Part shown: positions 1 to 6,268 of the stretch, piece after piece
Position numbering within the stretch: the stretch's first letter is position 1
Layout: every line of letters begins with the position of its first letter
NCBI GenBank assembly: GCA_947505055.1
Contig: CANNLO010000275.1
Coordinates: 1 to 6,570, forward strand
Length of the DNA: 6,570 nt
Direction: 5' to 3'
Source: Methylococcaceae bacterium
GTDB taxonomy: Bacteria; Pseudomonadota; Gammaproteobacteria; Methylococcales; Methylomonadaceae
Made by a program: the position numbers and the translations under genes
The notes under the pieces: generated by a model
Told to the model about the DNA's origin: nothing
The model's input: the letters and a program-made list of their open reading frames with translations, nothing else
The model's database searches: none

Positions 1-569
1 CACACCACACTGCTATTATTGACCAGGGGGCTAAGATTGGCGATAGTTGCCGCATCTGGCACTGGGTACATATCAGCTCTGGGGCGAGAATTGGTAGTGG
101 TTGCTCTATCGGTCAAAATGTATTTATAGGTAGTGATGTAGTCATCGGTGATAACTGCAAAATCCAAAATAACGTTAGTATCTACGATGCAGTCACACTG
201 GAAGATGAAGTTTTCTGCGGGCCTAGCATGGTTTTTACTAATGTCTACAATCCTCGCAGCGCCATTACACGTAAAGACGAGTATCGAAAAACATTGGTGA
301 AGAAAGGCGCTACTCTTGGCGCTAACTGCACCATTATGTGTGGCATCACTATTGGCGAATATTCATTCATTGGCGCGGGAGCCGTGGTTAATAAAGACGT
401 TAAACCCTATGCTCTTATGGTTGGTGTCCCGGCTAAACAAATTGGCTGGATGAGTCAGCATGGTGAGCGTTTAAATCTGCCGATTATTGGCTCAGGGGAA
501 ACGACATGCCCACATACCGGCATGTTATATATACTGAATAAGGGAAGCTGTTCATGTCTATCTCAATGA
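1..569 (+). CDS. wbpD: UDP-2-acetamido-3-amino-2,3-dideoxy-glucuronate N-acetyltransferase, 5' partial
   Basis: By family it transfers acetyl from acetyl-CoA to the 3-amino group of UDP-GlcNAc3NA, the last step to UDP-2,3-diacetamido-2,3-dideoxy-glucuronate, in the cytoplasm. The open frame runs from the window edge (first full codon at 3) through 188 codons to TGA at 567-569, so only a few N-terminal codons should be missing. It shows hexapeptide repeats of a left-handed beta-helix (IGDSC, IGSGC, IGDNC, LGANC), the motif IWHWVHI at visible residues 18-24, then [25 protein letters not shown] and, near the end, [11 protein letters not shown], all as I recall WbpD. The Met at 228 lies inside the helix and is not the start. 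The stop overlaps the next gene by 16 bases. The family assignment is firm; exact substrate stereochemistry is inferred from WbpD and WbpE being adjacent. Confidence 0.92.
   Translation, partial: HHTAIIDQGAKIGDSCRIWHWVHISSGARIGSGCSIGQNVFIGSDVVIGDNCKIQNNVSIYDAVTLEDEVFCGPSMVFTNVYNPRSAITRKDEYRKTLVKKGATLGANCTIMCGITIGEYSFIGAGAVVNKDVKPYALMVGVPAKQIGWMSQHGERLNLPIIGSGETTCPHTGMLYILNKGSCSCLSQ
540..546 (+). promoter_or_regulatory. Ribosome binding site for wbpE
   Basis: AAGGGAA lies 7 bases before the ATG at 554, inside the end of wbpD. It favours the ATG at 554 over the in-frame ATG at 566, which has no purine-rich stretch at a suitable distance. Confidence 0.6.
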
Positions 570-1657
570 TGCCATTCATCGACCTTAAAGCCCAATATGA
601 GGCACTTAAGCCGGAGATTCATGAGCGAATTAATCGGGTTTTAGAGCATGGCCAATACATTATGGGTCCTGAGGTGAAAGAGCTAGAAGAAAAGCTTGCT
701 GCCTATGTCGGTGTTAAACACTGCATTAGCGCAAGCAGTGGAACAGATACGCTAATGATTGCCATGATGGCGCTTGGTATAGGGGTTGGCGATGAAGTGA
801 TAACCACACCATTTACCTTTATCGCCACTGGTGAAATGATTGCACTTCTTGGTGCAAAACCGGTATTTGTAGATATTGACCCACGAACTTACAATATTGA
901 CCCAACAAAGATTGAAGCGGCAATTACGCCAAATACCAAAGCAATTATGCCTGTGAACTTGTATGGGCAATGTGCAGATTTTGATGCGATTAACGCTATT
1001 GCGAGTATGCATGGCTTACATGTTATAGAAGATGCTGCACAATCCTTTGGTGCGACTTATAAAGGTAAGAAATCTTGCGCATTAAGTACTATAGGCTCCA
1101 CTAGTTTTTTTCCAAGTAAACCTTTGGGTTGCTATGGTGATGGGGGTGCACTATTTACTGATAACGATGAATTAGCCAAAGTTATGCGTGAAATTCGTGA
1201 GCATGGCCAGGATCGTCGCTACCATCATTCCCGCATTGGTATGAATGGCCGCATGGATACTATACAAGCGGCGGTACTTCAAGCGAAGATGGAGGTGTTT
1301 CCTAAGGAGATTGAAGCTCGTCAGCGGGTAGCTAGTCGTTATAATAGCTTGCTTGGCGAGAAAGCTGTTATACCTTACGTTGAGTCATATAACAAATCTG
1401 TTTATGCACAGTACACGTTGCTGGTTAATAATCGTGCGACTATTCAACAGTTATTAAATGATCAAGGCATTCCTACGGCGGTCCACTATCCAATTCCACT
1501 CAACCTTCAACCTGTATTTTCATACCTAAATAAGCCTGAAGGTTCATTTCCAGTCTCAGAAGACATTGCAACGCGTGTGATATGTCTCCCAATGAGTCCT
1601 TATTTAACGGATCTAGCAATTGACCGTATTGTTGCTTCTATATTGGCGCTTCTATGA
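554..1657 (+). CDS. wbpE: UDP-2-acetamido-2-deoxy-3-keto-glucuronate aminotransferase (DegT/DnrJ/EryC1 family)
   Basis: A PLP enzyme that by family aminates UDP-3-keto-GlcNAcA at C3, with glutamate as donor, to give the substrate of WbpD. It is 367 residues long and closely resembles P. aeruginosa WbpE along its length: PFIDLK near the start, [50 protein letters not shown] (Asp160 and Gln163 near PLP), [16 protein letters not shown] with the Schiff-base lysine Lys189, HGQDRRYHH, and VYAQYT then [14 protein letters not shown] 554 is chosen for its ribosome binding site. Starting at the ATG at 566 would put the lysine at 185, the number known for WbpE, so that start is also plausible. It overlaps wbpD by 16 bases and the next gene by 4 (ATGA). 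The 3-keto substrate needs WbpA and WbpB, which should be upstream. Confidence 0.93.
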   Translation: MSISMMPFIDLKAQYEALKPEIHERINRVLEHGQYIMGPEVKELEEKLAAYVGVKHCISASSGTDTLMIAMMALGIGVGDEVITTPFTFIATGEMIALLGAKPVFVDIDPRTYNIDPTKIEAAITPNTKAIMPVNLYGQCADFDAINAIASMHGLHVIEDAAQSFGATYKGKKSCALSTIGSTSFFPSKPLGCYGDGGALFTDNDELAKVMREIREHGQDRRYHHSRIGMNGRMDTIQAAVLQAKMEVFPKEIEARQRVASRYNSLLGEKAVIPYVESYNKSVYAQYTLLVNNRATIQQLLNDQGIPTAVHYPIPLNLQPVFSYLNKPEGSFPVSEDIATRVICLPMSPYLTDLAIDRIVASILALL

Positions 1658-2208
1658 AAGTGACAACTATTCATTCTAGTGCGAACGTAGCCGATTCAGC
1701 CAGAATTGGTGAAGGTACTAAGATTTGGGTCAATGTACAGATTCGTGAGCAGGTAGAGATAGGATATGATTGCATTATATCCAAAGATGTTTACATTGAT
1801 CATGCAGTAAAAATTGGCCATCGATGTAAAATTCAGAATAGCGTTTCGATTTATAATGGCGTTACCATTGAAGATGATGTATTTGTTGGGCCTAACGTAG
1901 CTTTTACAAATGATAAAGTACCTAGAGCTTTTAATACTAAATGGGAGGTGACGCCGACGCTCGTTCAGAAAGGTGCAAGCATAGGGGCTAATGCTACGGT
2001 AGTTTGTGGTGTTGTTATTGGCTATTACGCTATGGTTGCGGCTGGTAGTGTTGTAACAAAAACTGTACCAAGTCATGCTTTGGTGATGGGAAATCCAGCC
2101 AGAATTGTGGGCTATGTCTGTAGATGCGGATACCGGTTGGGCAAACATAGCTTTTGCGATAAGTGCGGTAAAATTACTGACTTTAGTATGGCTGGGGAAA
2201 ATGAATGA
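1654..2208 (+). CDS. Second left-handed beta-helix sugar N-acyltransferase with a C-terminal zinc-ribbon-like tail
   Basis: Probably N-acetylates an amino group on a nucleotide-linked amino sugar, as WbpD, WlbB, QdtC and FdtC relatives do; the actual substrate is unknown. The protein has 184 residues with hexapeptide repeats through most of its length (ARIGEG, VKIGHRC, VTIEDD, ASIGAN, VVIGYY). It keeps [23 protein letters not shown] at about 58-80, then FTND and PRAFN. Where wbpD has IWHWVHI, this one has IWVNVQI (24-30), as in the non-WbpD branch of the family. The tail after GYV has four cysteines in a CxC and CxxC pattern (Cys156, Cys158, Cys168, Cys171), suggesting a small metal-binding knob. 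Start ATG 1654 overlaps the wbpE stop (ATGA) with no clear ribosome binding site, so translational coupling is likely. It is a paralogue of wbpD, not a recent copy. Confidence 0.85.
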   Translation: MKVTTIHSSANVADSARIGEGTKIWVNVQIREQVEIGYDCIISKDVYIDHAVKIGHRCKIQNSVSIYNGVTIEDDVFVGPNVAFTNDKVPRAFNTKWEVTPTLVQKGASIGANATVVCGVVIGYYAMVAAGSVVTKTVPSHALVMGNPARIVGYVCRCGYRLGKHSFCDKCGKITDFSMAGENE

Positions 2209-3194
2209 ACGTTGCTTTAATTGGTTACGGCTATTGGGGACCTAATGTAGCAAAGAATATTTTTTCTAATAAAAATCTTCGTCTACATACTATTTGTGAT
2301 CTAAAGCAGACCCGTTTGGATAAGGCTCACAATCTTTATGTTGAGCAGGTGTGTTATGAAACTGATTATCATAAGCTTTTGAGCAATCCTGAAATTAACG
2401 CGATCGCAATTGCTGTAGAAACTAGTGCCCATTTTCAAGTTGCTAAAGACGCGCTTAATGCTGGTAAACATGTTTACGTAGAGAAACCATTTACATCAAG
2501 AGTTCTCGATGCTGAAGAGTTGGCAAGATTAGCTGAAAGTAAAAAACTTATAATTCATGTTAATCACATCATGATGTATCACCCAGCAATTCAGAAAATT
2601 CGTGATTTAATTGTTTCGGATGAATTAGGTGAATTGCTTTATATCCAAGCAATGCGGATGAATCTTGGGCAGATTAAGAAAGATGTCAGTGCGATGGAAG
2701 ACTTGGCAGTCCATGACTTATCAATCATTGATTACCTCTCGGATGGAAAAGAGCCCTTTTACATCAGGGCGGTAGGTGAGAAGAAGTATAACCCAAAAGA
2801 AAGCCTCACCTTTCTGATGCTTAGGTATGCAAATTTTATTGCACACATACAATCGAGCTGGATATCACCACTAAAGGAAAGAAAGCTCATCGTTGCTGGT
2901 AAGAAGAAGATGGCAGTGTTTGACGATATGAAACCTTCAACCGAAAAACTTACCATCTACGACAAAGGGGTTGATGTTATAGCTGGGAAGGATGTTGAGT
3001 ACGAAGATTATGCCGTAAAAATGCGTGTGGGCGATATTTGGGTTCCTTACATTCCAGAGCATGACGCATTATTCAATAGCATTAATCATTTTGCTACTTG
3101 TGTCGCAAGTGAAAAGCAATCAGCATCAGGTCCCGAGCAAGCAATTCGTGTGCTACGGATTCTTGAGCAAGCTAATCAAACTATGAACGAGTGA
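2205..3194 (+). CDS. Gfo/Idh/MocA-family NAD(P)-dependent sugar oxidoreductase
   Basis: Likely oxidises a hydroxyl of a nucleotide sugar, or reduces a keto group, to prepare it for an aminotransferase; substrate not readable. The 329-residue protein opens with a Rossmann motif, GYGYWG at 7-12, and has the family signature VYVEKPF with Glu93-Lys94-Pro95. [10 protein letters not shown] follows, where His170 sits at the usual catalytic-histidine place. It does not resemble WbpB, whose N-terminus and length I recall as different, so it should not be read as the WbpB step for wbpE. It is closer to oxidoreductases found beside 3-amino-sugar acyltransferases; GnnA, the UDP-GlcNAc 3-dehydrogenase, is a useful comparison only. 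GGGGA at 2194-2198 is a good ribosome binding site. It shares ATGA with the acyltransferase upstream, which argues that they serve the same sugar. Confidence 0.82.
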   Translation: MNVALIGYGYWGPNVAKNIFSNKNLRLHTICDLKQTRLDKAHNLYVEQVCYETDYHKLLSNPEINAIAIAVETSAHFQVAKDALNAGKHVYVEKPFTSRVLDAEELARLAESKKLIIHVNHIMMYHPAIQKIRDLIVSDELGELLYIQAMRMNLGQIKKDVSAMEDLAVHDLSIIDYLSDGKEPFYIRAVGEKKYNPKESLTFLMLRYANFIAHIQSSWISPLKERKLIVAGKKKMAVFDDMKPSTEKLTIYDKGVDVIAGKDVEYEDYAVKMRVGDIWVPYIPEHDALFNSINHFATCVASEKQSASGPEQAIRVLRILEQANQTMNE

Positions 3195-4192
3195 GATTTG
3201 AGAGAACTATGAAAATTTCAAATCGACCTCTCATTGTGGGGAGTACTTTTCTAGTAACAGGTGGTGCTGGATTTATTGGGAGTCACTTGGTCGATCGCCT
3301 GTTAAAAGAAGGCGCTCGTGAAGTTGTAGTGATTGATAATTTTTTTACGGGTGATGAGCAAAATCTTGAATTAGCCTTGAAGACTGGCCGAACTGTTCTT
3401 TATCGAGATGATGCAGAGCTTAGCACCAGTATGGAATATATTTTTGCAAAGCATCAGATTGATATAGTTTTTAATTGTGCAACAAAGGCATTGAACTACT
3501 CATTTCTGAATCCTGCTAATGCATTTTCAACTAACGTGAATGTTGCATTGAATTTGCTGGAATTACAACGTAAGGGATTATTTAAAACGTTGTGTCACTT
3601 CTCTACATCTGAGGTTTATGGTTCTGCGATTTATGAGCCAATGGACGAGGCGCATCCTAAAAATCCAACGACTACATATGCAGCAGGGAAAGCGGCTGCA
3701 GATCATGCGGTAGAAAGTTATGTACGTATGTTTGATTTGGATGCATACATTGTTCGGCCCTTTAATAATTATGGGCCACGTCAAAACTACAAAGATTATT
3801 TGGCTGCAATTATCCCAATTACAGTTTGGCGTATCTTAAACGGCATCTCTGTAGAATTGCATGGGGAAGGTTTTCAGAGTCGCGATTTCATTTATGTGCA
3901 CGATACTGTTGATGCAGTTATTAAGCTTCATAATGTTATGCCTAAAGGTGAGTCAGTTAATATCTCTACTGACAACCAAATTTCTATTCGTGATTTGTTG
4001 CAAAATATATGCGTAGAAATGGATTATCAGGGAAGCATTGTGAAAAAACCAGAACGAAAATCAGATGTTCTATGCCATAACGCCAGTAACAAAAAAATTC
4101 AAACTATGATTGATTATTCTTTGACTCCATTTGATCAGGGTCTAAGCGAAACTCTAGCGTGGTATAAGAAAATGATTAAGAGGGTGACATGA
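3191..4192 (+). CDS. Extended SDR nucleotide-sugar enzyme (NAD-dependent epimerase/dehydratase/decarboxylase class)
   Basis: Acts on a nucleotide sugar through oxidation at C4; whether it then epimerises, decarboxylates or releases the keto sugar is unclear. The protein has 333 residues with the NAD motif TGGAGFIGS (23-31), STSEVYG (138-144), the catalytic pair Tyr163 and Lys167 in TTYAAGK, RPFNNYGPR (189-197) and the substrate-site RDFIYVHD (231-238). STSEVYG resembles the decarboxylases UXS and ArnA rather than the TDEVYG of RmlB-type dehydratases. The decarboxylase arginine of the HRKPS/QRKPD stretch is not seen: the matching region reads SDVLCHNASNKK (291-302). Start is uncertain. GTG 3191 overlaps the previous stop by 4 bases, as elsewhere in the operon. 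ATG 3209 is also in frame, behind a close GAGAGA. The next gene overlaps by ATGA and encodes an aminotransferase that could use a keto product. Confidence 0.83.
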   Translation: MRFERTMKISNRPLIVGSTFLVTGGAGFIGSHLVDRLLKEGAREVVVIDNFFTGDEQNLELALKTGRTVLYRDDAELSTSMEYIFAKHQIDIVFNCATKALNYSFLNPANAFSTNVNVALNLLELQRKGLFKTLCHFSTSEVYGSAIYEPMDEAHPKNPTTTYAAGKAAADHAVESYVRMFDLDAYIVRPFNNYGPRQNYKDYLAAIIPITVWRILNGISVELHGEGFQSRDFIYVHDTVDAVIKLHNVMPKGESVNISTDNQISIRDLLQNICVEMDYQGSIVKKPERKSDVLCHNASNKKIQTMIDYSLTPFDQGLSETLAWYKKMIKRVT

Positions 4193-5295
4193 GTAATATT
4201 CGATTAGTTAAACCTTATATTGCATTTGATGAAGTCGAGAGCGAATTTCGTGAAGTTTTTGATAGCGGTATTTTTACCAGAGGCCAGCATGTTGAGGCAT
4301 TCCGCCAGGAAATCAAAGAATATACTGGGGCTAAACATGCTTTTCTAATGACGTCGGCAACAACAGCTCTATGGATGTGCTTGAAATTATTGAAAATTGG
4401 CACTGGTGACGAGGTGATTGTTTCGGATTTTTCCTTTCCTGCTACTGCGAATGTTGTAGAGGATTTAGGAGCAATCCCCATATTTGCTGATGTGGATTTA
4501 AATACATTTAATATGTTGGCAACAGAATTGGAGAGTAAGATTACTACCCGTACCAAGGCGGTAATTTTTGTAGATGTGTTTGGCAATCCAACTGGCCTGA
4601 CGGAGATTAAGGCAATCTGTGAGAAATACCAGATACCTCTTATCGAAGATGCAGCTTGTGCTATTGGCAGTTCATTGAATGGCTGTCGCTCTGGCTCCAT
4701 AGCTGACTTAACATGCTTTAGCTTTCATCCTCGAAAATTAATTAGTACTGGAGAGGGTGGGGCAATCACAACAAATCGAGATGATTGGGCTGAGTGGTTA
4801 GAAGTTAAGTTGTTCCATGGTGCACAGGGTATGAAGGGAGTGGCTTTAGATTTTGTAGACTTCGGATATAACTTCCGTCTACCTGAATTACAGGCAATCA
4901 TGGGGCGCAAACAAATTGCAAAAATTGAAGATATTGTCGATGAACGTAACGCTATTCGCAACGCCTATATTTCAAAACTCGAACCATTAGGTTTTGTCGC
5001 ACAGAAAATCATTGAAGGAGCACGCTCTAATGTTCAATCACTTGTTTTTAAGGTTCCAGAAAATTCTAATCGTGATGAGCTAGTTTTAGCTTTGCGAAAA
5101 GTAGGGGTTGAATCAACTATTGGCACTTATGCTATGAGTAGTGGCACTTATTTCATGAGTAAGTATGCTGACCCACAAAAGAATGCAGTTTTGCTAGAGC
5201 AGACGACAATCACGCTACCTTGTTTTGATGGGGTGGAGGTTGAAGTGGTAGCTTTAGCAATCAAGAATTCATTGCAACTAGCTAGTAAAATATAG
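4189..5295 (+). CDS. Second DegT/DnrJ/EryC1-family PLP sugar aminotransferase
   Basis: Should aminate a keto nucleotide sugar; the partner ketone probably comes from the SDR just upstream or the Gfo/Idh/MocA enzyme. It has 368 residues in the usual fold order: an N-terminal SGIFTRGQHVEAF, the PLP-phosphate stretch TSATTALW (55-62), SDFSFPATAN, VDVFGNPTGL, IEDAACAIGS with Asp154, then CFSFHPRKLISTGEGGA with the Schiff-base lysine Lys183, and FRLPELQAIMGRKQ. It differs from WbpE (FHPRK against FFPSK, and a different small domain), so it is not a copy of the first aminotransferase and likely has another substrate. A good ribosome binding site, AAGAGG at 4178-4183, precedes the ATG, which overlaps the SDR stop (ATGA). 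By analogy with ArnB next to ArnA, a C4 amination followed by formylation is attractive but unproven. Confidence 0.88.
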   Translation: MSNIRLVKPYIAFDEVESEFREVFDSGIFTRGQHVEAFRQEIKEYTGAKHAFLMTSATTALWMCLKLLKIGTGDEVIVSDFSFPATANVVEDLGAIPIFADVDLNTFNMLATELESKITTRTKAVIFVDVFGNPTGLTEIKAICEKYQIPLIEDAACAIGSSLNGCRSGSIADLTCFSFHPRKLISTGEGGAITTNRDDWAEWLEVKLFHGAQGMKGVALDFVDFGYNFRLPELQAIMGRKQIAKIEDIVDERNAIRNAYISKLEPLGFVAQKIIEGARSNVQSLVFKVPENSNRDELVLALRKVGVESTIGTYAMSSGTYFMSKYADPQKNAVLLEQTTITLPCFDGVEVEVVALAIKNSLQLASKI

Positions 5296-5304
5296 GTAAT
5301 TAGT

Positions 5305-6216
5305 GTGCATAAGTTGGTCTTTATGGGGAGCAAGCAAGCAGGGCTAGAAGTTTGCAAGAACATGATTAGTCAATTGCCTAGTGGTATGCTGGTTGCTATT
5401 GTTTGTCCAGATGATGTTGCTGACTCACGAACTGAGTTAAACAATTTTAAATTACTAGCTGATAGTTCAGCTATACCACTGCATGTAGTTAAAAATGCAT
5501 CTGAAACGGTTGATACCGTTAGATATTACAATCCATCAATTGTTCTGGTACATGGGTGGTATCAATTAATACCTTTAGCAGATTTTTTAAATGTCCTATT
5601 TTTAGGTTTCCATTACTCACCGCTTCCCAAATATCGTGGTAATGCTCCGCTAGTTTGGCAAATTATAAACGGTGAAGAGTTGTTGGGTGTGAGTCTTTTT
5701 CAACTGACAGAGGGAATGGATGAAGGTGATTTAATTGAACAGAAATATTTTAATCTCAGTAAAGATGAAAATATTTCTTGTGCATTGCATAAGGCTAATA
5801 AACTAGCACAAGTTATGCTGACTGATTTTTTGAGCGCTTTGGAGTCTAAAAAAATTATTCTTAAAAAACAACCTTCTAAATCTCCTAGTTATTGTGGTTT
5901 AAGACTACCTGAAGATGGTTTGATAGATTGGAATAAGCCTGCATATAAAGTGCACAACTTTATTCGGGGCCAAAGCAAGCCTTATCCTGGCGCATTTACT
6001 TATTTACCCGATGGTAGAAAGCTAACTATATGGGCTGCGACAGAAGAGCAAGCGCTATATTATGGTGTTCCAGGGGGTGTGGTAAGTGTCAATTTAGACT
6101 ATGTAGTTGTGGCTTGTTCCGAAGGTGCAATTAGAGTTATCGAAATTGAAGTTGATGGACAGAAAGAATGTTCTCCTAGTCAAGTTCTAAAATCCATGAA
6201 AACTAGGCTGTCTTAA
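5305..6216 (+). CDS. Sugar N-formyltransferase (methionyl-tRNA/ArnA-type formyltransferase fold)
   Basis: Probably moves a formyl group from N10-formyltetrahydrofolate to the amine of a nucleotide-linked amino sugar. The 303-residue protein starts KLVFMGSKQAG, as in this fold, and carries FHYSPLPKYRGNAPLVW (102-118) and LTEGMDEGD, with His103 and Asp139 spaced as His104 and Asp140 of ArnA. The Asn that ArnA has two residues before the His (Asn102) is Gly101 here. A C-terminal formyltransferase-like domain follows: LPEDGLIDW (201-209), HNFIRG and PYPGAF (226-231). It is too far from fmt context (no def or rsmB nearby) to be the housekeeping tRNA enzyme. GTG 5305 is the start because the Rossmann strand begins at once and AGG at 5294-5296 lies 8 bases upstream; the gap from the aminotransferase is only 9 bases. 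The aminotransferase before it is the likely source of its amine. Confidence 0.87.
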   Translation: MHKLVFMGSKQAGLEVCKNMISQLPSGMLVAIVCPDDVADSRTELNNFKLLADSSAIPLHVVKNASETVDTVRYYNPSIVLVHGWYQLIPLADFLNVLFLGFHYSPLPKYRGNAPLVWQIINGEELLGVSLFQLTEGMDEGDLIEQKYFNLSKDENISCALHKANKLAQVMLTDFLSALESKKIILKKQPSKSPSYCGLRLPEDGLIDWNKPAYKVHNFIRGQSKPYPGAFTYLPDGRKLTIWAATEEQALYYGVPGGVVSVNLDYVVVACSEGAIRVIEIEVDGQKECSPSQVLKSMKTRLS

Positions 6217-6262
6217 AATTAAATTCAAATTTTATGGGCAATATTAAGAATTTTTATAAGAC
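6217..6262 (+). other. AT-rich gap before hisH
   Basis: This is the longest gap in the window, 46 bases, or 52 if hisH starts at 6269. It is almost all A and T. A perfect 7-bp inverted repeat, TAAAATT at 6214-6220 and AATTTTA at 6228-6234, overlaps the preceding stop codon. The arms contain no G or C, so it is a poor terminator. I see no convincing promoter, and read-through into hisH is likely. Confidence 0.5.
6257..6261 (+). promoter_or_regulatory. Weak ribosome binding site for hisH
   Basis: TAAGA sits 7 bases before the ATG at 6269 but only 1 base before the ATG at 6263, so it favours the later start. It is short and weak. Confidence 0.35.
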
Positions 6263-6268
6263 ATGTCG

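Noticed and set aside
228..569. A 113-residue protein starting at the ATG at 228
   Set aside because: The same frame is open back to the window edge and carries the N-terminal half of the WbpD beta-helix, so 228 is an internal Met.
1696..2148. A 150-codon open frame on the - strand
   Set aside because: It lies antisense to the second acyltransferase; the composition (rich in Asn, Ile, Ser and Tyr) is typical of a reverse-strand shadow of hexapeptide repeats.
4651..4668. Cys157 in IEDAACAIGS of the second aminotransferase, in place of Gln in WbpE
   Set aside because: This position varies among DegT-family enzymes and the Cys form looks familiar in the family; Asp154 and Lys183 are intact, so it is not a sign of lost activity.
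4215..4700. A 161-codon open frame on the - strand
   Set aside because: It lies antisense to the conserved aminotransferase, has no family motif that I recognise, and no ribosome binding site or neighbour supports it.
6214..6234. Inverted repeat as a transcription terminator
   Set aside because: The 7-bp arms are all A/T and there is no GC-rich stem; such a hairpin would be too weak, and hisH follows within about 50 bases.
6232..6260. A promoter for hisH with TATAAG at 6255-6260 as -10 box
   Set aside because: No -35 box matches at the right distance (TTATGG only), and the transcript would start about at the start codon.
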